Source: an uncultured Lachnospiraceae bacterium
Lineage (GTDB): Bacteria > Bacillota > Clostridia > Lachnospirales > Lachnospiraceae
NCBI GenBank assembly: GCA_900554205.1
Contig: USGM01000069.1
Location: 1 to 17,589 of the forward strand
DNA length: 17,589 nucleotides
Direction of reading: 5' to 3'
How positions within the stretch are numbered: position 1 is the first letter of the stretch; every line of letters starts with the position of its first letter. This document shows positions 1 through 7,442 of this stretch, piece after piece. The notes beneath the pieces were generated by a model. That model did no database searches. It had not been told where the DNA came from and saw only the letters and a list, made by a program, of their open reading frames with translations. The position numbers and the translations under genes are program-made.

Positions 1-114
1 TATTTCGGCGGAGGCGGACATGCGAGGGCAGCGGGCTGTACGATGCGCGGAACATTTCATGACTGTGTGAACAACCTGTCCCTACATATTGCCGAACAGA
101 TTGGAGCCTTATGA
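1..114 (+). CDS. DHH-family phosphoesterase (NrnA-like), C-terminal end only
   Basis: This is the last 37 codons of a gene that begins before the window, read in frame 1 and ending at TGA 112-114. The peptide contains FGGGGHARAAGCTM, the glycine-rich GGGH signature of the DHHA1 domain that binds substrate in DHH phosphoesterases. In Firmicutes the DHH protein next to truB is usually the bifunctional oligoribonuclease/pAp phosphatase NrnA, which degrades very short RNAs and 3'-phosphoadenosine 5'-phosphate in the cytoplasm. The catalytic DHH domain lies outside the window, so the exact subfamily is inferred from this motif and the neighbour. Its stop codon overlaps the truB start as ATGA, which suggests translational coupling. 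Confidence 0.85.
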   Translation, partial: YFGGGGHARAAGCTMRGTFHDCVNNLSLHIAEQIGAL

Positions 115-1007
115 TTAACGGAATTATCATAGTGAATAAAGAGACCGGTTTTACCTCTCATGATGTGGTTGCGAAGCTGAGAGGCATTTGCGGACAGAAC
201 AAGATCGGACATACAGGCACTCTCGACCCGGCGGCGACAGGCGTGCTTCCGGTCTGTCTCGGCAGCGGAACCAAGCTCTGCGATATGCTCACAGACCGAG
301 ATAAGGAGTACGTTGCGGAGCTTTTGCTCGGTGTGGAGACGGACACGCAGGACACGACGGGAAGCGTGCTCCGGGAGAGCCCGGTAACGGTCACAGAGGA
401 AGAGGTAAGCCGTGCCTGCCTGTCGTTTCTGGGAGATTATGACCAGATCCCGCCTATGTATTCGGCTCTGAAGGTAGACGGAAAGAAGCTCTACGAGCTG
501 GCGAGAGCCGGAAAAGAAGTGGAGCGCAAGGCGAGGCGGGTCAGGATTCTGGAACTGGAAATACTGGAAATGAGGCTGCCAGTAGTGAAACTTCGGGTCG
601 TCTGTTCCAAGGGCACTTATATCAGAACGCTCTGCTCGGACATCGGTCAGAAGCTCGGCTGCGGCGGCGCTATGCAGAGCTTGCAGAGAACGAAGGTCGG
701 AAGGTTCCGGCTGGAGGATGCGCTGACGCTGGGGGAGCTCCAGCAGCTGAAGGACAGCGGTGAACTGGAACGGGTGGTGCAGCCTGTGGACAGCCTCTTC
801 GAGGAGACACCGGCGCTGCATGTTACGGCGGAGGCGGCGAGACTTCTGGAGAACGGAAATGCGCTTCTTTCGGTACAGTTCGCAGAGACAGTGACACCCG
901 AGCCGGAGAGGTGGGTCAGGGTTTACCGCCCTGACGGCAGATTTGCCGGTATCTATGCCTATGAGGAACAGAAGCGGTGGTATCGGCCCGTTAAAATGTT
1001 TTTGTGA
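111..1007 (+). CDS. truB: tRNA pseudouridine(55) synthase TruB
   Basis: TruB converts U55 of the tRNA T-loop to pseudouridine. The 298-aa product has the normal length. The catalytic block GHTGTLDPAATG places the nucleophilic aspartate at D39. Other family signatures are the KEYVAELLLGVETDTQD stretch (about 65-81), PPMYSALKVDGKKLYELAR (about 114-132) and KGTYIRTLC (167-175), whose arginine belongs to the conserved active-site set. The last ~80 residues match a TruB C-terminal RNA-binding region in position. The ATG at 111 overlaps the upstream DHH stop (ATGA), and the end overlaps the start region of ribF, so the three are very likely one transcript. No internal promoter is evident. Confidence 0.97.
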   Translation: MINGIIIVNKETGFTSHDVVAKLRGICGQNKIGHTGTLDPAATGVLPVCLGSGTKLCDMLTDRDKEYVAELLLGVETDTQDTTGSVLRESPVTVTEEEVSRACLSFLGDYDQIPPMYSALKVDGKKLYELARAGKEVERKARRVRILELEILEMRLPVVKLRVVCSKGTYIRTLCSDIGQKLGCGGAMQSLQRTKVGRFRLEDALTLGELQQLKDSGELERVVQPVDSLFEETPALHVTAEAARLLENGNALLSVQFAETVTPEPERWVRVYRPDGRFAGIYAYEEQKRWYRPVKMFL

Positions 1008-1015
1008 GGATGACT

Positions 1016-1939
1016 ATGGAGATTATCAGCAATACGACTGATTTTATTCTTGAAAAGGAAACTGCTGTTGCAATCGGAAAGTTTGACGGTGTACACATCG
1101 GGCATCGGAGACTTTTGGAGGAGATCCTGTCCTGCAAGCGGAAGGGAATGGCGGCCTGCGTGTTCACCTTTGAACCGGCGCCGGCTGTTTTCTTCGGCTT
1201 TTCTGACGGCAGGGAACTGACGACGAAGGAAGAAAAGCGGCTGCTGTTTGAGCGGATGAATGTGGATATCCTCATTGAATTTCCACTGAATGCGCAGACG
1301 GCGGCAATGGCACCGGAGACCTTCGTGACAGACGTGCTTGCCAAGCAGATGAATGCGCGGCTGATCGCTGCCGGAAATGATCTGTCCTTCGGCGATGGAG
1401 GCAGAGGAAATGCCGATCTGCTGCGGAGGATGGCACCTGAGCTGGGCTTTCAGGTCAGGACGATAGACAAGGTATGTCTGGACGGACAGGAGGTCAGCTC
1501 CACGCTCGTTCGGAGCAAGGTGGAGGGCGGAGACCTCATTCTGGCGGAAAAGCTGATGGGAATGCCCTACATGGTTTCGGGGAAAGTGGTTGAGGGAAAG
1601 AGGATCGGCAGGACGCTCGGCTTTCCGACGGTGAACATCATTCCCGGAGCGGACAAGCTGCTGCCGCCGAACGGCGTTTACTATTCCAGTGTGCGCCATA
1701 ACGGAAGAACCTATCGTGCAATCAGCAACGTGGGCTGTAAGCCTACCGTGACGGATGAGAAGGTAATTGGGGTGGAATCTTATCTCTATCGTTTCGACGG
1801 TGAGATTTATGGGGAGAACATTGAGGTATATCTGCATGAATTTCGCAGGCCGGAGAAACATTTTGACAGCCTTGACGACCTGAAGCATCAGCTGCAGGAG
1901 GACATTGCCGCCGGACTTGAATGGCGGTGCACACCATAG
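1016..1939 (+). CDS. ribF: Bifunctional riboflavin kinase / FAD synthetase RibF
   Basis: RibF phosphorylates riboflavin to FMN and then adenylates FMN to FAD. The N-terminal FAD synthetase half shows GKFDGVHIGH (21-30), the nucleotidyltransferase nucleotide-binding signature, and STLVRS (162-167). The C-terminal kinase half shows GRTLGFPTVN (198-207), with the T and N used for Mg-ATP, then NVGCKPTV and VESYLYRFDGEIYGE. I choose ATG 1016 (307 aa) because GAGG at 1006-1009 sits six bases ahead of it. The GTG at 1004 and the ATG at 1010 are in frame but overlap or touch that ribosome-binding site. The site itself overlaps the truB stop codon, so translation is probably coupled. No FMN riboswitch precedes the gene, as expected for a gene inside an operon. 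Confidence 0.96.
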   Translation: MEIISNTTDFILEKETAVAIGKFDGVHIGHRRLLEEILSCKRKGMAACVFTFEPAPAVFFGFSDGRELTTKEEKRLLFERMNVDILIEFPLNAQTAAMAPETFVTDVLAKQMNARLIAAGNDLSFGDGGRGNADLLRRMAPELGFQVRTIDKVCLDGQEVSSTLVRSKVEGGDLILAEKLMGMPYMVSGKVVEGKRIGRTLGFPTVNIIPGADKLLPPNGVYYSSVRHNGRTYRAISNVGCKPTVTDEKVIGVESYLYRFDGEIYGENIEVYLHEFRRPEKHFDSLDDLKHQLQEDIAAGLEWRCTP

Positions 1940-1968
1940 AGACATGACGATTGAGATGAGGTATCCAT

Positions 1969-3615
1969 ATGAATGCTAGTATATTTTTGTCGATGGCGGG
2001 CGGCCTGGGGCTTTTCCTCTTTGGCATGCGTGTTATGAGCGATTCAATCGAGAAAGTGGCGGGAGCAAAGCTGCGCCGCATTCTTGAAATCTTTACCACA
2101 AACCGGTTCACCGGTATGCTGGTCGGTATTGTGTTTACCGGTATTATCCAGTCCTCCTCCGCCTGCACGGCGATGGTGGTCAGCTTTGTCAATGCCGGAC
2201 TTATGAATCTTTATCAGGCGGCGGGCGTGATCTTTGGTGCCAACATTGGCACGACGATCACCTCCCAGCTCGTCTCGTTCAACCTGTCGGCATACGCGCC
2301 GGTGATTCTTCTCGTCGGGGCGCTGACGGCGATGTTTGTCAAGAAGGAGAAGATCAAGAAGTTCGCCGACATCATCATCGGCTTCGGTGTGCTGTTTCTG
2401 GGCCTGAGCACGATGTCGAGCGCCATGGCGTGCATGAAGGATGTGCCGGCGGTGGTAAATCTTCTGGGATCGCTGAAAAATCCGCTGATGGCAACGCTGG
2501 TGGGACTGGTGCTGACCTCTGTGATCCAGAGTTCGTCCGTCACAGTCAGCATTGTATTGTTGTTGGCAAATCAGGATCTGCTTTCACTTCACATCACACT
2601 GTACATTATCCTCGGCTGTAATATCGGAGCGTGCAGCACGGCGCTGCTGGCATCACTTGCCGGAAAGAAGGAGGCAAAGCGCGCGGCGCTGATTCATTTC
2701 TGGTTCAATGTGATCGGTACGGTGCTTCTGTATCTGGTGTTGTTTGTGGCGGAAGATCAGGTGATGAAGATTATCTGGGCGATTTCCTCGGACAAGGGAA
2801 GATTTGTGGCGAACGCCCACACGATGATCAAGATATTCCAGGTAATTGTGCTCTTCCCGTTCTCGGGACTGATCGTGAAACTGTCGAAGCTCTGTGTGCC
2901 CGGCGAGGATAAGAAGGTCGGCTACAGGGAGAGCTACCAGCTGAAATATATCGGCGACAAGGTGGTGTTCAACCCGGCAACGGCAGTGGTCGAGGTTGTG
3001 AAGGAGCTGGAGAGAATGGCTTCCCTCGCAAGCGAGAACCTGAACCGTGCAATGAACGCGTTGATTACGCTGGACGAGGACGACATCGAAGAGGTCTACG
3101 AGGTGGAGAAAAATATCAACTTCCTGAACCATGCGATCACGGATTACCTTGTGAAAATTAACCAGACAACGCTGCCGATCGAGGACTTAAAGAGCATCGG
3201 TGCACTTTTCCATGTGGTGAACGACATTGAGAGAATCGGCGATCACGCGGAGAATGTCGCGGACGCGGCGAGACAGCGCAAGGAGGAAGGAATTTCCTTC
3301 AGCAAGGAAGCCCAGAAGGAGATGGGTGAGATGCTTGACATGGTAAATGATCTCATCCGGTATTCGGTGGATATGTTTGCGAAGGGCGATGAGTCACATA
3401 TGCAGGAGGTTATCCGGCTGGAGGACATGGTTGACGAGAAGGAGAAGGAGCTGCAGAAGTTCCATGTCCGCCGTCTGACAAAGGGCGAATGCACGCCGGA
3501 GGCAGGCATGATCTTCTCGGATATTGCATCCGGACTCGAGAGAGTTGCCGACCATGCGACGAATATTGCGTTTGCAATCATTGACGCGGAGAAAGAGTCG
3601 GAAGAACAGGCTTGA
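1969..3615 (+). CDS. Na+/phosphate cotransporter (NptA/PNaS family) with C-terminal PhoU-like domain
   Basis: A 548-aa integral membrane protein. The two inverted transport repeats carry the family signature twice: QSSS at 61-64 with GANIGTT at 90-96, and QSSS at 187-190 with GCNIGAC at 216-222. From about residue 335 it becomes a cytoplasmic helical PhoU-like domain with two metal-site motifs, ERIGDHAEN (421-429) and ERVADHATN (524-532). This architecture (Na/Pi cotransporter II-related plus PhoU) is common in Firmicutes and implies sodium-driven phosphate import with a built-in regulatory tail. GAGG at 1958-1961 lies seven bases before the ATG. The 29-bp gap after ribF suggests read-through from the truB-ribF transcript. 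Its last bases overlap the promoter of the next gene. Confidence 0.93.
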   Translation: MNASIFLSMAGGLGLFLFGMRVMSDSIEKVAGAKLRRILEIFTTNRFTGMLVGIVFTGIIQSSSACTAMVVSFVNAGLMNLYQAAGVIFGANIGTTITSQLVSFNLSAYAPVILLVGALTAMFVKKEKIKKFADIIIGFGVLFLGLSTMSSAMACMKDVPAVVNLLGSLKNPLMATLVGLVLTSVIQSSSVTVSIVLLLANQDLLSLHITLYIILGCNIGACSTALLASLAGKKEAKRAALIHFWFNVIGTVLLYLVLFVAEDQVMKIIWAISSDKGRFVANAHTMIKIFQVIVLFPFSGLIVKLSKLCVPGEDKKVGYRESYQLKYIGDKVVFNPATAVVEVVKELERMASLASENLNRAMNALITLDEDDIEEVYEVEKNINFLNHAITDYLVKINQTTLPIEDLKSIGALFHVVNDIERIGDHAENVADAARQRKEEGISFSKEAQKEMGEMLDMVNDLIRYSVDMFAKGDESHMQEVIRLEDMVDEKEKELQKFHVRRLTKGECTPEAGMIFSDIASGLERVADHATNIAFAIIDAEKESEEQA

Positions 3616-3640
3616 CAGGAGAAGGGTACAACGCTATAAT
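3612..3640 (+). promoter_or_regulatory. Consensus sigma-A promoter for the NlpC/P60-MBOAT-SGNH operon
   Basis: TTGACA at 3612-3617 and TATAAT at 3635-3640 both match consensus perfectly, with the ideal 17-bp spacer. The -35 overlaps the TGA stop of the transporter gene. Transcription should start near 3647, giving a ~59-nt leader before the ATG at 3706. Confidence 0.8.
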
Positions 3641-3660
3641 TTGAATTGGCGTAATAAAAT

Positions 3661-3677
3661 TGTAACAAATTTGTAAT
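3661..3677 (+). promoter_or_regulatory. Predicted WalR (YycF) binding box
   Basis: TGTAAC (3661-3666), a 5-bp spacer, and TGTAAT (3672-3677) form a direct repeat that fits the published Bacillus/Staphylococcus WalR motif TGTWAH-N5-TGTWAH at every fixed position. WalR controls cell-wall hydrolase genes, and the next gene encodes an NlpC/P60 wall hydrolase. The box lies about +15 to +31 from the predicted start site. In B. subtilis, WalR boxes inside or downstream of the promoter usually accompany repression. Function here is inferred from motif plus context. Confidence 0.6.
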
Positions 3678-3705
3678 TACCTATTCAAATTATGAGGACA
3701 AATGA

Positions 3706-4743
3706 ATGAAACTCTTTTCTTATAAAAAACAAATGATCATTGTTTCTGCCGGACTGGCACTGGCGTTCGGCGCTCCGGCAATGTGTGCGGAGGCTGCTGA
3801 GAGCATTCTGCCGTCTGCGGGAATTGCCTCTGTTCTTGAGGCAAAGCTGTCGGCAGAGGAATACATTGAGGCGGCAATTCAGGCGCAGGGAGCCTCATGG
3901 GGCTACACGAACATCGGTATTGCGGATGTGGAGAGCGGCAACCTGAATGTCCGCGAGACACCGTCCACTTCGGGAAAGCTGGTCGGGAAAATGCCTAAAA
4001 ATTCGGCATGTGAAGTGCTTGAGACGACGGAGGATGGCTGGGCGCATATCACCTCGGGCGAGGTGGAGGGTTATGTCAGCATGGATTATCTGCTGACCGG
4101 ACCTGATGCAAAGATGCAGGCAAACGACCTTGTGCGCACAGTTGCGGTCGCAAATACGGACGGACTGAATGTAAGAGACCAACCGAGCACGGACAGCGCG
4201 GTTCTGACACAGGTGCCGAAGGGCGAAGAACTGGAATTTGTTGAAATGCTCGAGGGCTGGGTGAAGGTTTCCATCGACGGCGAGGAGGCTTATATTTCGG
4301 CTGACTATGTTACGGTCGAGGAGCGTCTGGACACAGCGGTCACGATGACAGAGCTTCTCTACGGAGCGGGTGTTTCCGATGTGCGCGTGGAGATGGTAGA
4401 ATATGCAAAGCAGTTCCTCGGAAATCCTTATGTATGGGGCGGCACAAGCCTGACAAAGGGAGCCGACTGCTCCGGCTTTGTGATGAGCATTTATAAGAAG
4501 TTCGGCGTTAAGCTGAGCCATTCGTCGAGAGCACAGGCAAACGAAGGAAAGAAGATCACGGCATCCGATCTGCAGCCCGGCGATCTGATCTTCTATGCAA
4601 ACAGCTCGGGAACAATCAACCACGTTGCGATGTATATCGGCGGCGGGCGCGTTATTCATGCGAGCAGCCCGAAGACAGGCATCAAGATCAGCAAGTATAA
4701 TTACCGCACGCCCGTGAAATACGTCAATATTCTGGGAGATTAA
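3706..4743 (+). CDS. Secreted SH3b-SH3b-NlpC/P60 peptidoglycan endopeptidase
   Basis: A 345-aa exported protein. Residues 1-30 form a signal peptide: basic FSYKKQ, then a hydrophobic core, with likely cleavage near MCAEA. Two bacterial SH3 domains follow, at about 77-130 (from GNLNVRETPSTSGKLVG) and 150-203 (from DGLNVRDQPSTDSAVL); such domains bind cell-wall peptides. The C-terminal NlpC/P60 domain (about 226-345) holds the catalytic cysteine C255 in ADCSGF, the catalytic H306 in INHVAMYIG and a third polar residue, probably H318. Enzymes of this type cut stem peptides, usually at D-Glu-diamino acid bonds. GAGG at 3694-3697 precedes the ATG. It is the first gene of an operon with an MBOAT acyltransferase, which starts one base after its stop, and it is headed by a consensus promoter and a WalR-type box. 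Confidence 0.93.
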   Translation: MKLFSYKKQMIIVSAGLALAFGAPAMCAEAAESILPSAGIASVLEAKLSAEEYIEAAIQAQGASWGYTNIGIADVESGNLNVRETPSTSGKLVGKMPKNSACEVLETTEDGWAHITSGEVEGYVSMDYLLTGPDAKMQANDLVRTVAVANTDGLNVRDQPSTDSAVLTQVPKGEELEFVEMLEGWVKVSIDGEEAYISADYVTVEERLDTAVTMTELLYGAGVSDVRVEMVEYAKQFLGNPYVWGGTSLTKGADCSGFVMSIYKKFGVKLSHSSRAQANEGKKITASDLQPGDLIFYANSSGTINHVAMYIGGGRVIHASSPKTGIKISKYNYRTPVKYVNILGD

Positions 4744-4744
4744 A

Positions 4745-6220
4745 ATGCTTTTTAATTCTTATATATTTGTTCTGCTCTTTTTGCCTTGTGCCCTGGGTTC
4801 TTATTATTTACTGAATCATTTTCATAGGTATACTTCAGCCAAAGCGATATTAGTTTTAATGTCGCTTTGGTTTTATGCTTATTTCAATGTCAGTTATCTG
4901 AAAATTATCCTGCTCAGCGTGGTACTTAATTTTGCCTTATCAAAGCTGATTTTACATTTCAGGCAGAAGAGCAGGATGGGCTGCTCTAAAGGTACCTTGG
5001 CTGTTGGAATACTGGCAAATTTAACACTTATTTTTCATTATAAATATTTTAATTTCTTCATGGAAAATCTGAATGCATTCCTTCATATCGATTTTTCGTT
5101 TCGCAATATACTGATGCCTTTGGGAATCAGTTTTTTTACGTTTCAACAGATATCGTATCTGGTAGATTCCTATCGGGAAGAGACCCGGGAATATCGGTTT
5201 ATTGATTACTGCCTGTTTGTCACCTTTTTTCCACAGCTGATTGCGGGACCTATTGTGATGCACGATGAAATGATACCGCAATTTCAGGATCAGAAGAGGA
5301 AAAGCTTTGATCAGGAGAGCTTTGCTGTCGGACTATACTGCTTCGCTGTAGGAATGGCTAAGAAAGTATTGCTTGCCGATGTGCTGGGTGGGGCTGTGGA
5401 CTGGGGCTTTTCCAATGTCTCTGTATTGACTGCGGCGGATACGGCGATTGTCGCACTGCTGTATACGTTCCAGCTGTATTTTGATTTCAGCGGTTATTGT
5501 GATATGGCGTATGGTATAGCAAAAATGTTTCGTATTGACCTCCCTTTTAATTTTGATTCGCCTTATAAATCCCTGTCAATTTCTGACTTCTGGAATCGCT
5601 GGCATATGACGCTGGGAAGGTTCCTGCGCAAATATGTCTATTTCCCTATGGGCGGGAGCCGAAAGGGGGAGATACGCACATGGCTGAATTTATTTGTTGT
5701 TTTTCTGGTCAGCGGAATCTGGCACGGAGCGAACTGGACATATATTTTGTGGGGAGCCGCCCATGGAGGGGCGAGAGTTTTGCACAGGATATTTAAAAAG
5801 CCATGGGAATGTCTGCCGAAGGGCATTCGATGGCTGGTAAATTTTGCGTTTATTTCGTTTGCATGGATGCTGTTCCGGGCGGAATCCATTACGGATTTTG
5901 GAATAATGGCAGGCCGGCTTGTAAAAGGTTCATGGAATAGTATTAATCCGGAAATACTGAACAAATTCGATATTCTTGAATTTACCTATGTGGAGGAGCA
6001 TGCGGCGGTGCTTGGCAGACTGGCGGAGAGCGTTCCGTGGCTGCATCTGGGGATTATGCTTGCGCTGGCAGGAGGGCTGGCTTTGATTCCGAAAAATTGC
6101 TGCCGGAAAAGTGAGACACTTGCCCTGACCCCGGTTAATGCAGTTTGCTGTACCGTGCTGCTGGTATGGTCGGTCATTTCCTTTGCGGGAGTATCTACGT
6201 TCCTGTATTTTAATTTCTAA
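4745..6220 (+). CDS. MBOAT-family O-acyltransferase (AlgI/PatA/DltB type)
   Basis: A 491-aa polytopic membrane protein. The MBOAT signatures are plain: YFDFSGYCDMAYGIAKMF (245-262), FWNRWHMTLGRFLRKYVYFPMGG (282-304) with H287, and SGIWHGANW (323-331) with the invariant, presumably catalytic H327. Proteins of this type move acyl groups, mostly acetyl, across the membrane to alginate, peptidoglycan, teichoic acid or other glycans, and work with a partner SGNH protein, which is the next gene here. Start: GGGAG at 4734-4738 lies inside the end of the hydrolase gene, and the ATG follows the upstream stop by one base, so translation is coupled. DltB is less likely because dltA and dltC are absent nearby. 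Base composition is clearly more AT-rich than in the preceding gene. The acceptor glycan is unknown. Confidence 0.9.
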   Translation: MLFNSYIFVLLFLPCALGSYYLLNHFHRYTSAKAILVLMSLWFYAYFNVSYLKIILLSVVLNFALSKLILHFRQKSRMGCSKGTLAVGILANLTLIFHYKYFNFFMENLNAFLHIDFSFRNILMPLGISFFTFQQISYLVDSYREETREYRFIDYCLFVTFFPQLIAGPIVMHDEMIPQFQDQKRKSFDQESFAVGLYCFAVGMAKKVLLADVLGGAVDWGFSNVSVLTAADTAIVALLYTFQLYFDFSGYCDMAYGIAKMFRIDLPFNFDSPYKSLSISDFWNRWHMTLGRFLRKYVYFPMGGSRKGEIRTWLNLFVVFLVSGIWHGANWTYILWGAAHGGARVLHRIFKKPWECLPKGIRWLVNFAFISFAWMLFRAESITDFGIMAGRLVKGSWNSINPEILNKFDILEFTYVEEHAAVLGRLAESVPWLHLGIMLALAGGLALIPKNCCRKSETLALTPVNAVCCTVLLVWSVISFAGVSTFLYFNF

Positions 6221-6246
6221 AAGATTATTACTTGGTTGAGGACAGG

Positions 6247-7314
6247 ATGAAACAACGAAGAATGAAGGCATCTAAATGGAATAAGATGGTCATAGGAAGT
6301 GCGATTGGAGTTCTCGGTGTTCTTGCGGTGGTGACTGCGGTCATTGATCCTTTTTTGCATTACCATAAACCGCTTCCCGGTTTGCAGTATCCCTTGAAGG
6401 ATGAAAGGTATCAGAACGACGGGATTGCAAGGCATTATGAATATCAGGCAATGATAACGGGAACCAGCATGACACAGAATTTTAAGGCTTCGCAGTTTGA
6501 AGAGCTATGGGGAGTAAAAGCAATTAAAACCTCCTTTTCAGGAGCCAGCTTTAAAGAAGTGAATGACGCGGTGCTGCGTGCTATAAGCTATAATCCGGAG
6601 CTGGAATATGTCGTCAGAAGCATTGACAGCAACAGGATCAACTATCCTGCTGATGCCAATGAATACACCGATTATCCCGAGTATCTGTATGATAATACCC
6701 CTTTTAATGACGTGAGCTATCTGTTGAATAAAGAGGTGATTCCGAGAACGCTTGCGGTTATTAACTACACAAGGGCGGGAAATACCACTCCGGATATGGA
6801 TGAATATGGAAGCTGGGGACAGTATAAGACCTATGGAGCGGCAGCGGTGAAGCAGACGCTTGCTGTGATACAGGGCGATTTTGATGAAGAACTGGAGCTG
6901 TCGGAGGAAGATAAGGGAATCATCAGAGAAAATGTGGAGAAAAATCTGCTTCAGACGGCATTGGATTATCCGGATAAAACCTTCTACTTCTTTTTTCCGC
7001 CATACAGCATTTACTACTGGAAGGCTTTGAATGAGACGAAACAGCTGACAGCGCAGCTGGAAGCGGAGAGCATGACCGCGGAAATACTGCTGCAGGCAGA
7101 AAATATAAAGGTGTTTGCCTTTTCTGATGATATAGGAATCACAGCTGATCTGGACAACTATATGGACTCGATGCACTATGGCCCATGGATTAACGAGAAG
7201 ATATTGGAATGGATGTATCGGGGCGAACATCAGCTGACGAAGGACAACTATAAGCAGTATTTTGAACATATTAAGGCGCTTTACTCGGAATATTCGTATG
7301 AGGAAATTGAGTAA
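6247..7314 (+). CDS. Membrane-anchored SGNH-like protein, partner of the MBOAT acyltransferase
   Basis: A 355-aa protein with a basic start, one transmembrane helix (about 14-33), and an extracellular body. MITGTSMTQNF (69-79) has the form of an SGNH block I, with S74 as candidate nucleophile, and YMDSMHYGPW (305-314) gives D307 and H310 in the DxxH pattern of the last block. I therefore read it as the extracytoplasmic acetyl-transfer partner of the MBOAT protein, analogous in role to AlgJ/AlgX, PatB or DltD; it resembles none of them closely enough to name. GAGG at 6238-6241, five bases ahead, supports ATG 6247 over the in-frame TTG at 6232. The gene starts 26 bp after the MBOAT stop, and no terminator intervenes. 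The N-terminal region FLHYHKPLPGLQYPL followed by YQNDGIARHYEYQ is seen in clostridial proteins beside MBOAT genes, as far as I recall. Confidence 0.78.
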   Translation: MKQRRMKASKWNKMVIGSAIGVLGVLAVVTAVIDPFLHYHKPLPGLQYPLKDERYQNDGIARHYEYQAMITGTSMTQNFKASQFEELWGVKAIKTSFSGASFKEVNDAVLRAISYNPELEYVVRSIDSNRINYPADANEYTDYPEYLYDNTPFNDVSYLLNKEVIPRTLAVINYTRAGNTTPDMDEYGSWGQYKTYGAAAVKQTLAVIQGDFDEELELSEEDKGIIRENVEKNLLQTALDYPDKTFYFFFPPYSIYYWKALNETKQLTAQLEAESMTAEILLQAENIKVFAFSDDIGITADLDNYMDSMHYGPWINEKILEWMYRGEHQLTKDNYKQYFEHIKALYSEYSYEEIE

Positions 7315-7320
7315 ATTGTA

Positions 7321-7334
7321 TTTACATCTGTAAA
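7321..7334 (+). repeat. Inverted repeat over the rpsO -35 element
   Basis: TTTACA-TC-TGTAAA is a perfect 6-bp dyad with a 2-bp centre. Its left arm is the proposed -35 hexamer of rpsO. It could be an operator, but a chance match in AT-rich DNA is possible, and it is too weak to be a terminator. Confidence 0.3.
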
Positions 7335-7349
7335 CAACTGTGTTAATAT
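7321..7349 (+). promoter_or_regulatory. rpsO promoter, extended -10 type
   Basis: TTTACA (7321-7326, 5 of 6 to consensus), a 17-bp spacer and TAATAT (7344-7349), preceded by TG at 7341-7342 for an extended -10. Transcription would begin near 7356, about 87 nt ahead of the rpsO start codon. It lies in the short gap after the SGNH gene, so rpsO need not depend on the envelope operon. Confidence 0.55.
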
Positions 7350-7355
7350 AGCTAA

Positions 7356-7442
7356 GTATGGTTTAGCCGACGCTCAGCTTTCGGACACTCCGACCGTGGC
7401 TTGGTGTCAGGCGGTACAAATAATAATTTGGAGGAAAACGAA
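7356..7442 (+). promoter_or_regulatory. Structured rpsO leader, candidate S15 autoregulatory RNA
   Basis: Within this untranslated stretch GCCGAC (7366-7371) can pair with GTCAGGC (7406-7412, one bulged A). The enclosed part holds a perfect TCGGA-CAC-TCCGA hairpin (7381-7393) and a shorter ACC/GGT pairing (7393-7405). These arms could build a small multi-branch fold, as in known S15-binding leaders, where S15 represses its own translation. The ribosome-binding site (7431-7434) lies outside the stem. S15 binding is inference; I could not match a named leader family. Confidence 0.4.

Noticed and set aside
940..1016. FMN riboswitch ahead of ribF
   Set aside because: ribF begins within the truB end with no untranslated leader that could hold a riboswitch.
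959..1945. 328-codon open frame on the - strand opposite ribF
   Set aside because: It coincides almost exactly with ribF in the opposite direction and has no motif.
4745..7314. dlt operon (D-alanylation of teichoic acid)
   Set aside because: No dltA or dltC gene is nearby, and the SGNH protein does not resemble DltD beyond the general motif pattern.
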